A stretch of DNA of 64,000 bases from DAOQAU01 sp964640325 (GTDB lineage: Bacteria > Cyanobacteriota > Vampirovibrionia > Gastranaerophilales > Gastranaerophilaceae): the NCBI GenBank assembly GCA_964640325.1, contig CAZXID010000003.1:1-64000 (forward strand), read 5' to 3'. Below the pieces are notes generated by a model. That model saw only the letters and a list, made by a program, of their open reading frames with translations, was not told the DNA's origin and ran no database searches. Positions within the stretch are counted from its first letter, which is position 1; every line of letters starts with the position of its first letter. Positions 16,284 through 25,278 of the stretch are shown here, one piece after another. A program made the position numbers and the translations under genes.

Positions 16284-16915
16284 TATTGTAACCTTTCAGT
16301 TATTTCATTAACAGCGGCTTCTGCTATTACTACGTAATCCGCTTCTAATAAATCTTTTACGTTTAAATTTGAAGGTAAAATCATTCTTACACTTGGGATA
16401 TTTCTTGCAGCAAGTTCAAGATATTGATTTTCTGCCGCTTTTGTATCTGCGATTATAAGAATTTTGCCTTCTACTTTCAAAGATGAAAGTGCTTTTATCA
16501 TTAATTTTGTTTTAGGTTCTTTGATTTCAGAAAAATCTTTAACTATTACAATATTATTTGCTTTAGCAGATAAAGCTGATTTTAAAGCAAGTTTTCTTGC
16601 TTTTTGAGGAATGGCAAAACCGTAATCCCTCGGTTTTGGTCCGAAAATTACGCCACCGCCTGCAAATAATGGCGAACGAATTGAACCTGCTCTTGCACGC
16701 CCTGTTCCTTTTTGTTTCCAAGGTTTTCTTCCGCCGCCTGCAACTTCTGCTCTTGTTTTAGCGCACGCTGAACCTTGTCTTGCATTATTTAATTGTCTTC
16801 TTAGTGCTAAGTGCATAACGTGTAAATTCGGTTCAACTCCGAAAACATTTTCGTTTAAAGCAATTGCGCCGAGTTCTTTACCGTTTGTACTTAATATTTT
16901 TAATTCTTTTGACAT
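16283..16915 (-). CDS. rplD: 50S ribosomal protein L4
   Basis: This 210-residue L4 is a tunnel protein and, in enterobacteria, autogenous regulator of the S10 operon. The loop RKPWKQKGTGRARAGSIRSP is diagnostic. The start at 16915 follows AAGGAT and gives MSKELKIL. A longer in-frame version from 16960 would include repeat-derived residues and is rejected. Confidence 0.97.
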   Translation of the reverse strand: MSKELKILSTNGKELGAIALNENVFGVEPNLHVMHLALRRQLNNARQGSACAKTRAEVAGGGRKPWKQKGTGRARAGSIRSPLFAGGGVIFGPKPRDYGFAIPQKARKLALKSALSAKANNIVIVKDFSEIKEPKTKLMIKALSSLKVEGKILIIADTKAAENQYLELAARNIPSVRMILPSNLNVKDLLEADYVVIAEAAVNEITERLQ

Positions 16916-16940
16916 TTTTTTATCCTTATTTATTTTATGT

Positions 16941-16968
16941 TGTTGGGTTAGAAAATCCAACCTACTTT
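16941..16968. repeat. inverted repeat of the TGTTGGG...CCAACCTAC class
   Basis: This is the second copy of the element at 12006. TTGGGTTAGAAAATCCAA is an imperfect hairpin followed by CCTACTTT. Confidence 0.65.
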
Positions 16969-16976
16969 AACGTTCT

Positions 16977-17013
16977 AATTCTCCTGTTCACAGCTCACTG
17001 CTCACAGTTCACT
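16977..17013. repeat. GTGAACA/GTGAGCA tandem repeats between rplD and rplC
   Basis: On the plus strand these read as CTGTTCACAGCTCACTGC and CTCACAGTTCAC, four adjoining units of the heptamer family. They end just before the rplC stop codon. Confidence 0.75.
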
Positions 17014-17014
17014 T

Positions 17015-17650
17015 TTAATTCCATTTTGTTCTTGAAGGTTTAATTGTAACTAATTTCCCTTCGGGTCCGGGCACCGAGCCTTTGATTAAAATCAATGAAT
17101 TTTCGTTGTCGATTTTAACAAGCTGCAATTTTGTAACGGTAACCCTTTCGTTACCCATGTTGCCTGCCATGTTTTTTCCTTTGATTACACGGCCGGGAGT
17201 TGTACCTGCGCCGATAGAACCGGGCTCTCTGTGGTTTTTAGACCCGTGAGCCATTGGACCTCTTGAAAAATTCCATCTTTTTACGGTACCTTGGAATCCT
17301 TTTCCGATTGATTTTCCTGTTACGTCAACTTTTTTCGCGTTTTCTAAAACGGAAAGTTCTATTTTCTGCCCTACTTCATAGGCTTCAGGATTATCAATTC
17401 TGAATTCCTGTAAGTATCTGAAGTTAGATAATTTATTTTTTGCAAAATGGCCGATTTGAGCTTTTGTTAAGTGTTTTTCTTTAGCTTCAACCGTTCCAAC
17501 TTGAATTGCGTTGTAGCCGTCTTTTTTTAATGTTTTAATTTGAGTTACTACAATATCGTCAACCTTAATAACGGTGACGGGTATTGCCAACCCTTGTTCA
17601 TCAAAAACGGTTGTCATTCCAAGTTTTTTGCCTATTAAACCTAGTGTCAT
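17015..17650 (-). CDS. rplC: 50S ribosomal protein L3
   Basis: This 211-residue L3 approaches the peptidyl-transferase centre. MTLGLIGKKLGMTTVFDEQG opens the protein, and KGFQGTVKRWNFSRGPMAHGS plus the GSIGAGTTPGRVIKGKNMAG loop are diagnostic. A 163-base spacer separates it from rpsJ. Confidence 0.97.
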   Translation of the reverse strand: MTLGLIGKKLGMTTVFDEQGLAIPVTVIKVDDIVVTQIKTLKKDGYNAIQVGTVEAKEKHLTKAQIGHFAKNKLSNFRYLQEFRIDNPEAYEVGQKIELSVLENAKKVDVTGKSIGKGFQGTVKRWNFSRGPMAHGSKNHREPGSIGAGTTPGRVIKGKNMAGNMGNERVTVTKLQLVKIDNENSLILIKGSVPGPEGKLVTIKPSRTKWN

Positions 17651-17813
17651 ATTATGTTTTCCTTCCCGGTAATAAATTTTTCAAAAAAATTCCGAAAAAT
17701 TTTCATACCTCTTCTTGCGAGCGCTACGTTACCTTACTTTTTACTTTGCCTGAGATTGAAATAATCTCCGTAGATCACATTATTTATTTAAAATAAAAAA
17801 TGCTATTTAATTA

Positions 17814-18131
17814 TCAAAGCTTGACTTCGATGTCCACCCCTGCGGGTAAATCTAATCTACTTAACTCTTCAGTTGTCTGTTGAGTCGGGTCATATATATC
17901 AATAATCCGTTTGTGCGTTCTCATTTCAAAATGTTCTCTTGACTTTTTGTCAACGTGAGGCGAGCGCAAAACGCAATATATACGTCTTTTTGTAGGCAAA
18001 GGAATAGGTCCTGCAACTTTAGCGTCCGTTCTTTTTGCTGTTTCAACGATTTTGTCTGCAGACACGTCAATCAACTTGTGATCGTATGCCTTTAAACAAA
18101 CTCTGATTCTTTGTCTTGTCGCGGTTGCCAT
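17814..18131 (-). CDS. rpsJ: 30S ribosomal protein S10
   Basis: This 105-residue S10 is also the transcription antitermination partner NusE in other bacteria. IRVCLKAYDHKLID and GPIPLPTKRRIYCVLRSPHVDKKSREHFEMR are typical. It is the first gene of the operon and has its own consensus promoter. The str genes (rpsL, rpsG, fusA, tuf) are not upstream. Confidence 0.97.
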   Translation of the reverse strand: MATATRQRIRVCLKAYDHKLIDVSADKIVETAKRTDAKVAGPIPLPTKRRIYCVLRSPHVDKKSREHFEMRTHKRIIDIYDPTQQTTEELSRLDLPAGVDIEVKL

Positions 18132-18208
18132 TGTTTTTCCTTTGTTATTTTACGCCAACACTTGCCAGTACAGTATCCTGCACCACATAAGCTAGTGTCG
18201 TATTACTA

Positions 18209-18237
18209 ATCCTATCTTAAACAAAATTAAGTGTCAA
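18209..18237 (-). promoter_or_regulatory. promoter of the S10-spc operon
   Basis: TTGACA (18232-18237) and TAGGAT (18209-18214) are separated by exactly 17 bases on the minus strand, about 77 bases before the rpsJ start. This is the best vegetative promoter in the window. Confidence 0.8.
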
Positions 18238-18278
18238 CAGGATTTTTCATGTTTTGTGAAGATGTTGTAATAAATATG

Positions 18279-21200
18279 TTAATCCTTGCCAAATAAAACT
18301 ATCGGCAAGTTTCTCTCATGTGCAAAATCAAGCAAATCCTGCGGAACTTCTTCTATGGAATTTTCTTTAAATATCATCCCTGAAATTTTAGGATTATACA
18401 CAACAATTTCGTTGTGTTCAGTTGGGCAGGGGTTAAAAAGCTTGTCTTGTGCTTTAGACAAAGCTTGTTTTAAATCTTCGCCTTTTATTGTCCTTTTTTC
18501 TGTATTTAAATCAGCAATTTGTCCGAAATGTTTTTTTGCAATAATCTGTTTATAAATTTCACCGTATTCCGTTTCATCTAAATCCGGATATTTTAAAGAT
18601 AATTCTTGAAGGACATTGTTTCTTAAAAATGTCCTTGTCTTTTTAAAAAAAGGTTTTGTCAATGGTTCATCACAACAAACAAAATGTACAAAATTATCAA
18701 AATCCTTTTTATTCCCCGAACCCTGATTCATTTCATAAGCATTTGCAATGTTGCTGTTTTCAGATTCAAGCACAAACCCGTATTTTCTATAACCATAAGT
18801 TTTGTTTTTTTGCGGAGAAAGTAGTGAAGTACTCAAAACACCCGGTCTTGAAACATCTGAAAGAATATCAATTTTTTGAGCGCTTTCAGCCATTGTATGA
18901 TCAGGAATAAAGTGGGTTAAAAACCTAATATTTTCTTTTTTAACACCCTGAACAAAACCGAATTGAGACATATCTTGATTATCTGCAAGCTTTGACAGAT
19001 TTATTACTTTATAGGTTTTGCCCTGATGAATTACCTGCGGAATTTTTGAAGGGGTAATAATTCTGCTTGTGATAATTACATTTCCCGTCTTATAAATATC
19101 ATCCAAAGCTTTTTCTATTGGAGCAAGCTTTTCGTGCGAAAGAGCGCCTGAAAACATTGAATAAAAATCTTTATTTACTCCTTTTAAATCGGATTGGGCA
19201 AAGATTTTTGAAATAAGATAATCCTGCGGATTTCTGAATCTTGTTGCGATGTTTTCAGCTGTCGCATTGCCTGTATTAAATTCTTCAGACCAATGGTGAT
19301 TTTTGATAAGTTCAACAATCCTGTTTTTAATTTCTTTTGGCATATTGATTTTTTCAAGCAAATTGTTTGTATAAAGGGCAGAAACGTTTTGATGCTGTTT
19401 GTCTATAATGCCTTCTATTTTTGCTATATCATGAAATAAAATTGAAAACTTCATAACGGTTTTATCCAAATCAGAAAGTTTTGAGTAATCAGGATGATTC
19501 ATTGCCTCTTGCAAGACCTTCATTATGTGAATATCTGTGCTGTAAGCGTGAGTTGGTTGCTGCTGTTTTCCTATAAAGTTTAAGTATTCGGGGAAAGCTT
19601 TTATTATGGAATTCATTGACTTATTGAGTTCAGTATTGTTTGAGACCACTTCGTTTTCAAACATAAATTTTCTGACTAAATCAATAATTCTTTTTTGGGC
19701 ATCACTTTGGGCTGTGAAGTCTTTAAGGTTAGGAACTCCTTCGTATGCAAGAATATTTCCCGCCTTGTCAAATTTTGGCTGAATTCCTATTTTCTCAAAT
19801 ATTTTAAGTTTTTCATCGGGAGATTCTTTTTTTAAAAGTTGGCTCAAGTCCGCCATAAAGCTTTTTCTTGAATATTTAAGCGGAAGTCCTTCTTTTCCAA
19901 AAGAAGTAAAATCAAAAGTTTTTAAAATGTTTTCTGTTTGAGGGTAATTTGCCAAGAAATTTTTGCCAAAAAGCCTCATGCTTTCTACAGGAACTTCTAT
20001 CGGCGTTATAGCTTTATTCAAAAACTGTTCAATACTTCTTAGCCTTGTATTAATTCCAAGTCCTGCTTGCTCCATCTTTAAAATCGTTTCGGCATCAAGT
20101 TCTTGCTTTAATGATGTTAAACTGTTTTTTAAAGAAACACAGTAATCAATATCGAAAAGGGATCTTTTATCTGCTAAAATATCTCTTTGATTCCAAATTT
20201 TATTAAATATTTGAGAATCATTTTTTATTTTTTCAATGGATATCAATTTATTGAAGTTTATTAAATCTTCTTTGCTATAAATTGTGTTAAAAATATTTTT
20301 TAAATAATTATTTGCGCTCTCGGAAGGGATCTGTTTTTCAATATTAAAGAATATTTCACACAGCTCTCGATAATCCTTTTTAGTGTGAATATTCGAGACT
20401 ATTTGCATTAAATTGTTTTGTTTTTTCAGCTGAAGGAGTTTGAAAAAATCTAATCTGGTATTAAAAAGTTCTAACAAATCTTTAGGCTTAGATTCATTAA
20501 GCCCTGATATTATTTTATACCAATCGTATTCATGAATTTGTTTATTTTCAAAAATCTGTTTGATTATTTTTGAAAAAGAATTAATATTTTCATCAGCTTC
20601 AACTTCTTTAAGGAAAAACCTAATAAGATTTTCAGATATATTTTCATTGGTTTCAAATCCATCTAAATATTCTAAAAATTTGATTTTAGCTTTTATTTCA
20701 GAAATATTATAATTTAAACCTTTAGACACACTCATTGACGAATTTAAATGCTCAAATTTAAAAGGAGTTTTTTCAAATTCTTTAAACAAATCCGAATAAA
20801 ACTTCACATTTTCTTGAGAGTCATTACTGTAAAAAATTCTTCTAAAGATTTGTTCAAAAGCTTTTATTTCCGATTCTTCTTTAACAGGATGTTTTTTTAT
20901 AAAATCAGATAAAGCCTCTATTAGGGGGGTGCTTATCTTCATTTTTTGGCTTAAGTCGGGATGATCGTTATTTAAAAAACCTATTAAGATTTCTTGAAAA
21001 TTTTGACCCAAATCATTTTTAAATTTAGAAAGTGTGGTACTAAATTTGTCTAAATTATTTAAATCTTCCGGGCTTTTAAATTTATAAAAAAGACTCCGGA
21101 GTGATCTTTCATCGATATTTTCTAGGCCAATAATTCTTTCAAGTATTTTTAAAGCCTCTGCTTTGGGTTTTATTTTATCAATAATTTTATCAGAAGAAAA

Positions 21201-22781
21201 TGAACCATAATTAATATAATATTCAAACAAATTTTCTTTTGATATTTGCGGATTTAATTTAGAAGCTGAATTTATAAAATCCTTGAACATATTAATATCT
21301 TCTGTTGTTTCGATTTCATTGAAAATTTTCTTCATGTTATATTTGTCAAATTCTTCAAATTTTTGCGAATTCTGAGCTACAAAATCGGCAAGCTCTGTTC
21401 GAATTTTCATAATGTCTTTTATATTGCCTTTATAAGATAAACTTCTTGGGTTAGCTATGTGATTTAATGTATCGGCATCAAGCCCTTTTATTTTTAGTAT
21501 TGATTTAAAATAATTCATATACTCTTGGGCAAATTTTGGATCACAATTGTATTCAATAATTGACTGCAAGGTTTCAGATGTAATTTCTTTTGGCAAATAA
21601 GCCATTTCGTTGAAAAATTTAATCAAATTTAATCTTGCTGTTTTTGCCGGTGCTTTGGCATAAGGCCATTCACCCTGATTTATACAGTAAATAATACTGT
21701 CAAAACTTTTTGGCTCTAATCTTTTTGAATTTAGAAGGCTTTTTGCAAAATTCAAATTTGAAGCCATTCCTTCCTCATCAAAACATCTTGAGACAAGACT
21801 GCTTATACTATCTGAATTTAAATGTTCTGAATTCGGATGTTTAAAAATTTCATTTAAAAGCTCAAATTTCCCTTTTGCTTGTTTATCATCATAAATTGAG
21901 CACAATATTTCGCTTAAGCTATTTATTTTAGTTTTGCTTTGTGCAATTTCAGAATCACTAAACAAATTCACAAACAAAGTTTTTGCCTTTATCATTTTTT
22001 GCTTATCAGCTCCTGTTAATGTTCCTGTGTGATAAAAGGCTTTTTCTATAACATAAGAATCTATATTTTTATTTCTTGAAAAAGCTTTTAAAAGTTCTTC
22101 GTATTGAGGCAAGAATTTTTCGTCATCAAATTTGTTTAAAATTTCGCTTAACCCACGAGTACCCAACCGATTTACAAATCTTTGCGATTTTTCGGCGTCG
22201 GGGGCTGCTTCTTCAATATTATTAAGAATTTTTAAAAGATTTTTTCTTTGTAAAACTTTATCAAAAGAAGGTGCATAATTTGTTTTTTGCTTTATAAACC
22301 ACTCTAAAATTTCAGGATTAGCATTTTTTATCAAAGCTTTCATCTTAAAAAGTTCTTCTAAAACTTCCGCATGTTCTTTTAAATATCTGCTGTTGCCTAA
22401 TTCCTTGATTATTTCTGCAAGTTGTTTTTGGTCAAAAACATCTGAATCGACAAGGTTTTTTATAAAAGAAGGCAAAATTTTATTTGTTCCGTAATAATTT
22501 GAATTACTTTTTATTACAGAAATTTTTATTTTGTCTATTAAACGGTTACCGTCTTCATCTACAAGAGATTTAAGAAATTTTTTTAAGTTAAAATTTTTAA
22601 GATCTATTTGGATTTTATTTACACTTGGGCAAATTTCTTGTGAAGCACTTTCAAAACAGTCATTAATGGGTGAGCGCACAAAATCGGATTTAACTTTTGC
22701 TAAATCCTTATCAAAAAATTTTTTTGAAACTTTTCCGGCTTTTTCACTCAGAAAGTCAGATATGTTTGATATTAATCCCAA
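18279..22781 (-). CDS. giant helical protein with an HD phosphohydrolase domain
   Basis: This protein has 1500 residues. The first 1000 or so are almost entirely charged helical repeats with recurring leucines and phenylalanines and no recognised domain. Residues about 1080-1200 carry an HD-superfamily phosphohydrolase domain: HAYSTDIHI, then LFHDIAK with the HD pair near 1118, then LIKNHHWSEEF. HD domains hydrolyse phosphate esters such as nucleotides or cyclic nucleotides using metals. The C-terminal 300 residues are unassigned. There is no signal peptide. It could be a scaffold or a contact-dependent effector; the substrate is unknown. Confidence 0.8.
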   Translation of the reverse strand: MGLISNISDFLSEKAGKVSKKFFDKDLAKVKSDFVRSPINDCFESASQEICPSVNKIQIDLKNFNLKKFLKSLVDEDGNRLIDKIKISVIKSNSNYYGTNKILPSFIKNLVDSDVFDQKQLAEIIKELGNSRYLKEHAEVLEELFKMKALIKNANPEILEWFIKQKTNYAPSFDKVLQRKNLLKILNNIEEAAPDAEKSQRFVNRLGTRGLSEILNKFDDEKFLPQYEELLKAFSRNKNIDSYVIEKAFYHTGTLTGADKQKMIKAKTLFVNLFSDSEIAQSKTKINSLSEILCSIYDDKQAKGKFELLNEIFKHPNSEHLNSDSISSLVSRCFDEEGMASNLNFAKSLLNSKRLEPKSFDSIIYCINQGEWPYAKAPAKTARLNLIKFFNEMAYLPKEITSETLQSIIEYNCDPKFAQEYMNYFKSILKIKGLDADTLNHIANPRSLSYKGNIKDIMKIRTELADFVAQNSQKFEEFDKYNMKKIFNEIETTEDINMFKDFINSASKLNPQISKENLFEYYINYGSFSSDKIIDKIKPKAEALKILERIIGLENIDERSLRSLFYKFKSPEDLNNLDKFSTTLSKFKNDLGQNFQEILIGFLNNDHPDLSQKMKISTPLIEALSDFIKKHPVKEESEIKAFEQIFRRIFYSNDSQENVKFYSDLFKEFEKTPFKFEHLNSSMSVSKGLNYNISEIKAKIKFLEYLDGFETNENISENLIRFFLKEVEADENINSFSKIIKQIFENKQIHEYDWYKIISGLNESKPKDLLELFNTRLDFFKLLQLKKQNNLMQIVSNIHTKKDYRELCEIFFNIEKQIPSESANNYLKNIFNTIYSKEDLINFNKLISIEKIKNDSQIFNKIWNQRDILADKRSLFDIDYCVSLKNSLTSLKQELDAETILKMEQAGLGINTRLRSIEQFLNKAITPIEVPVESMRLFGKNFLANYPQTENILKTFDFTSFGKEGLPLKYSRKSFMADLSQLLKKESPDEKLKIFEKIGIQPKFDKAGNILAYEGVPNLKDFTAQSDAQKRIIDLVRKFMFENEVVSNNTELNKSMNSIIKAFPEYLNFIGKQQQPTHAYSTDIHIMKVLQEAMNHPDYSKLSDLDKTVMKFSILFHDIAKIEGIIDKQHQNVSALYTNNLLEKINMPKEIKNRIVELIKNHHWSEEFNTGNATAENIATRFRNPQDYLISKIFAQSDLKGVNKDFYSMFSGALSHEKLAPIEKALDDIYKTGNVIITSRIITPSKIPQVIHQGKTYKVINLSKLADNQDMSQFGFVQGVKKENIRFLTHFIPDHTMAESAQKIDILSDVSRPGVLSTSLLSPQKNKTYGYRKYGFVLESENSNIANAYEMNQGSGNKKDFDNFVHFVCCDEPLTKPFFKKTRTFLRNNVLQELSLKYPDLDETEYGEIYKQIIAKKHFGQIADLNTEKRTIKGEDLKQALSKAQDKLFNPCPTEHNEIVVYNPKISGMIFKENSIEEVPQDLLDFAHERNLPIVLFGKD

Positions 22782-22853
22782 ATTTAAAACCCAACCTTGA
22801 AAATTTACCTAATATAATAAAAACATTTTTAAGCAAAAAATTGCCCAGAAATG

Positions 22854-22881
22854 TTGACAAAATAAGTTTTCGGTTTACATT
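22854..22881 (+). promoter_or_regulatory. promoter of pncC, probably leaderless
   Basis: TTGACA and TACATT are separated by 16 bases. The -10 ends seven bases before the ATG at 22889 and no Shine-Dalgarno sequence intervenes. Confidence 0.5.
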
Positions 22882-22888
22882 AAATTTC

Positions 22889-23425
22889 ATGAACAATTTT
22901 TTTGAAAATCTGGATATAATTTATAAAAAAATTACGGCAAGAACAGAAAAAAAAGTTGCAAGGTTTTTGCTTAAAAATTCCATGACGCTATCTGTGGCAG
23001 AGTCCTGCACCGGCGGGCTTTTAAGCTCAAGGTTAACAGATGTTGCAGGAAGCTCTGCCTATATAAAAGAAAATTATGTAACTTATGCCAATGAGGCAAA
23101 GATAAAACTCTTAAGCGTAAATCCCCAAACTCTTCAACACTACGGTGCGGTGAGTGAGGAATGTGCATTGGAGATGGTCAAAGGGCTTTTTGAAAGAACG
23201 GACTGTGATATAAGTATTGCAACAACAGGAATTGCAGGCCCGGGCACAAGTGAAAATAAAAATGCGGGATTGCTTTTTGTGGCAATAAAAAGTAAATTTT
23301 CTTCTGCGGTCAAAAAATTTGAACTTAAACCTAAAGCTTCGCGCAAAAAAATGAAATTTTTATTTACCCAAAAAGCGCTGGAATTTTTGCTGGAATTTCT
23401 CGGTGAAAAGTCAAATATAAGATAA
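22889..23425 (+). CDS. pncC: CinA C-terminal domain protein, probable nicotinamide-nucleotide amidase
   Basis: This is a stand-alone CinA C-terminal domain of 178 residues. SVAESCTGGLLSSRLTDVAG and ATTGIAGPG are the conserved active-site motifs. The family deamidates NMN to nicotinate mononucleotide in pyridine-nucleotide recycling. The ATG at 22889 is chosen because a longer frame from 22697 overlaps the divergent gene and its extra residues have no family match. The usual N-terminal CinA pyrophosphatase domain is missing. Confidence 0.88.
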   Translation: MNNFFENLDIIYKKITARTEKKVARFLLKNSMTLSVAESCTGGLLSSRLTDVAGSSAYIKENYVTYANEAKIKLLSVNPQTLQHYGAVSEECALEMVKGLFERTDCDISIATTGIAGPGTSENKNAGLLFVAIKSKFSSAVKKFELKPKASRKKMKFLFTQKALEFLLEFLGEKSNIR

Positions 23426-23429
23426 AAAC

Positions 23430-24332
23430 TTAAGTGCTTATTATTTCTTTTAATATATCCTGATAGTTTTTAATCAAAACTTCAGCAAAAATTTTAGGGT
23501 CAATTTGTGTCACAATCACAGAAAGCAAGTCCGGAGGCAGTTCTTTGAGCATTTCTGCAAGAAATTCAGGTTCAATTACTTTGGAAGCTTTTATTAAATC
23601 AGGTTTTTCTTTTTGTTCCAAAACTTTCTGATAACCTTCTGCCGGAAGTTTTTCAAGCAATTTTGGTTTTTCTTCTACCATTGATAAAATAAAAACCCTT
23701 TTTACGGCTTCAGGTATGTTTACAAGCGCTTCTTTATACTTTTCTTGTGGCAAGGAGGCAAGGTCCTTTATCAATTCTTGAGGGTTAAGGCTTTTTACAG
23801 CTTTTCCTGTAACAGATTCAATCATTTGAGCCAAAATCTCAGGATTCATTTTTTTTAGGTGTTTAAGGACAAGATTTTTGTCCAAATCCGGAAGGGTTAA
23901 AAATTTATTCATACTCTCAGAGGGCATAAATTGCATTATTTCTTTAGGAGGAAACATCTCAAGAACATATTTTACAAGTTGTTCTTTGGGCAAACGAGTC
24001 ATAAGTTCAAGTAACTTATCTTTGTTAAAGTAGTTTAAACCTATTATTAAATCTTGTTTTTGGAGTAAGGGAAGAAGTTCTTCTAATTGATGTTCGGATA
24101 AATTTTGCAGGATGGCAAATTTGTTTCCTATGCTTGATAGTTTAAAAAGTTCAACAAGTGCAGCAGCATCATTCAAAACTTCCCTGCTGAATTTTGCCGC
24201 TTGAGTATTTCCCTGGGCGGCTTCTGCTTTAATTATTTCATCAATAGATTTGCTGGCATACTGAGTGAATTTGTTTTGAGCAATGCCAAATCTGTTTGCT
24301 AATGAATAAATGTCTGCATCGATTATAATCAT
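23430..24332 (-). CDS. helical-repeat protein of unknown function, MgtE-N-like pattern
   Basis: This 300-residue protein is made of short helices separated by LPxE/LPxD turns, for example LPKEQLVKYVLEMFPPKEI, LPAEGYQKVLEQ and LPPDLLSVIVTQIDPKI. The spacing recalls the superhelical N domain of MgtE magnesium channels and the related folds of FliG. There is no membrane segment. It converges on pncC with four bases between. The function is unknown. Confidence 0.65.
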   Translation of the reverse strand: MIIIDADIYSLANRFGIAQNKFTQYASKSIDEIIKAEAAQGNTQAAKFSREVLNDAAALVELFKLSSIGNKFAILQNLSEHQLEELLPLLQKQDLIIGLNYFNKDKLLELMTRLPKEQLVKYVLEMFPPKEIMQFMPSESMNKFLTLPDLDKNLVLKHLKKMNPEILAQMIESVTGKAVKSLNPQELIKDLASLPQEKYKEALVNIPEAVKRVFILSMVEEKPKLLEKLPAEGYQKVLEQKEKPDLIKASKVIEPEFLAEMLKELPPDLLSVIVTQIDPKIFAEVLIKNYQDILKEIIST

Positions 24333-24429
24333 GATTTTCCCTATTTTCGTACATGTTACTTAACGGCATTTTTATTAAAAATTTTAATTAAATTTACAAA
24401 ATTGTAACTTTTTTTAATATATGATAGGA

Positions 24430-24462
24430 TGGTTAAAAGTTGAAAGGGTGAAAGGGTGAAAA
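24430..24462 (+). repeat. GTTGAAA/GGTGAAA units forming the start site of the next gene
   Basis: Three or four tandem units of the heptamer family (GTTGAAAGGGTGAAAGGGTGA) supply both an AAAGGG Shine-Dalgarno sequence and the GTG start codon at 24456. Confidence 0.7.
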
Positions 24463-25229
24463 GTTATTTTAAAAATATTTTAAGTTGTTTTTTTGTTTTT
24501 ATTGCAATGTTTTTGTCTTCGCAAAATGCTTTTTGCAAAACCATAAGCAAAGATTTCCAGATTGAAACCAAAGACGCCCGTGTTATAAAGGCTAATTTGA
24601 GTTATTTAAAAATTGAAAATGCAAAAAAATATCCTACAATCTTGCTATTGCATTCCTTGGGGTATTCAAGCGAAAATTGGGGGAGTTTGCCCGAAATGCT
24701 TGTAAATTCGGGATATGCTGTTATTAAAATGGATTTGAGGGGGCATGGAAAAAGTATTTATGATGCAAATTTGAAACAGCGTTCATGGCAATATTTTACA
24801 AATAAAACTTATCAAAAATTTCCTTCAGATGTCGTTCAAATGCTTAGTGAGGTTGACAAACAGTCTAAAAAAACCGATTTAAACAGATTGGCAATAATAG
24901 GTGCTGACATAGGTGCAAATACCGCGATTTTGGTTTCAAAAAATCTTATCTTAAAGCCAAAAGCTTTGGTTTTAATTTCCCCTACCATGACTTTTAAAGG
25001 ACTATACGTGCCTATTGCTCTTTCTGAAATAGGTTATGTACCCGTGCTTTCGATAACAAGTCAAAAAGACAGTTTTTGTCTTCAAGAACAGCAAAAACTT
25101 TCAAGATTTTCGCAAGGAGCTTTTTATGTTAAAAATTATCCCAACGGCGGCATGGGGATGTTGATGATAAAAGTTAACCCTACAATGCCCTCTGATATAG
25201 TTAAATGGGTTGCTTCTTTTGTAAACTAG
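24456..25229 (+). CDS. exported alpha/beta hydrolase-fold protein with altered catalytic residues
   Basis: This 257-residue protein has a signal peptide ending NAFCK and starts with GTG inside the tandem repeat. The alpha/beta hydrolase fold is shown by LLLHSLGYSSENW and MDLRGHGKS. At the nucleophile elbow the sequence is GADIGAN, with Asp where a serine hydrolase has Ser. The C-terminal region, NYPNGGMGMLM, lacks the usual catalytic His. It may therefore be non-catalytic or use different chemistry. It probably acts in the periplasm; ligand or substrate unknown. Confidence 0.75.
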   Translation: MKSYFKNILSCFFVFIAMFLSSQNAFCKTISKDFQIETKDARVIKANLSYLKIENAKKYPTILLLHSLGYSSENWGSLPEMLVNSGYAVIKMDLRGHGKSIYDANLKQRSWQYFTNKTYQKFPSDVVQMLSEVDKQSKKTDLNRLAIIGADIGANTAILVSKNLILKPKALVLISPTMTFKGLYVPIALSEIGYVPVLSITSQKDSFCLQEQQKLSRFSQGAFYVKNYPNGGMGMLMIKVNPTMPSDIVKWVASFVN

Positions 25230-25250
25230 TGCTTTTTTTATATTTTATAG

Positions 25251-25256
25251 TATAAT
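25251..25256 (+). promoter_or_regulatory. -10 box of glgC
   Basis: TATAAT lies 22 bases before the ATG in an A/T-rich segment. No obvious -35 is present. Confidence 0.45.
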
Positions 25257-25278
25257 TAAAATTTAAATAGGAGTGTTT

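Noticed and set aside
22697..22888. Upstream extension of pncC
   Set aside because: It would overlap the divergent HD gene start and its residues do not match the CinA family; a promoter lies within it.
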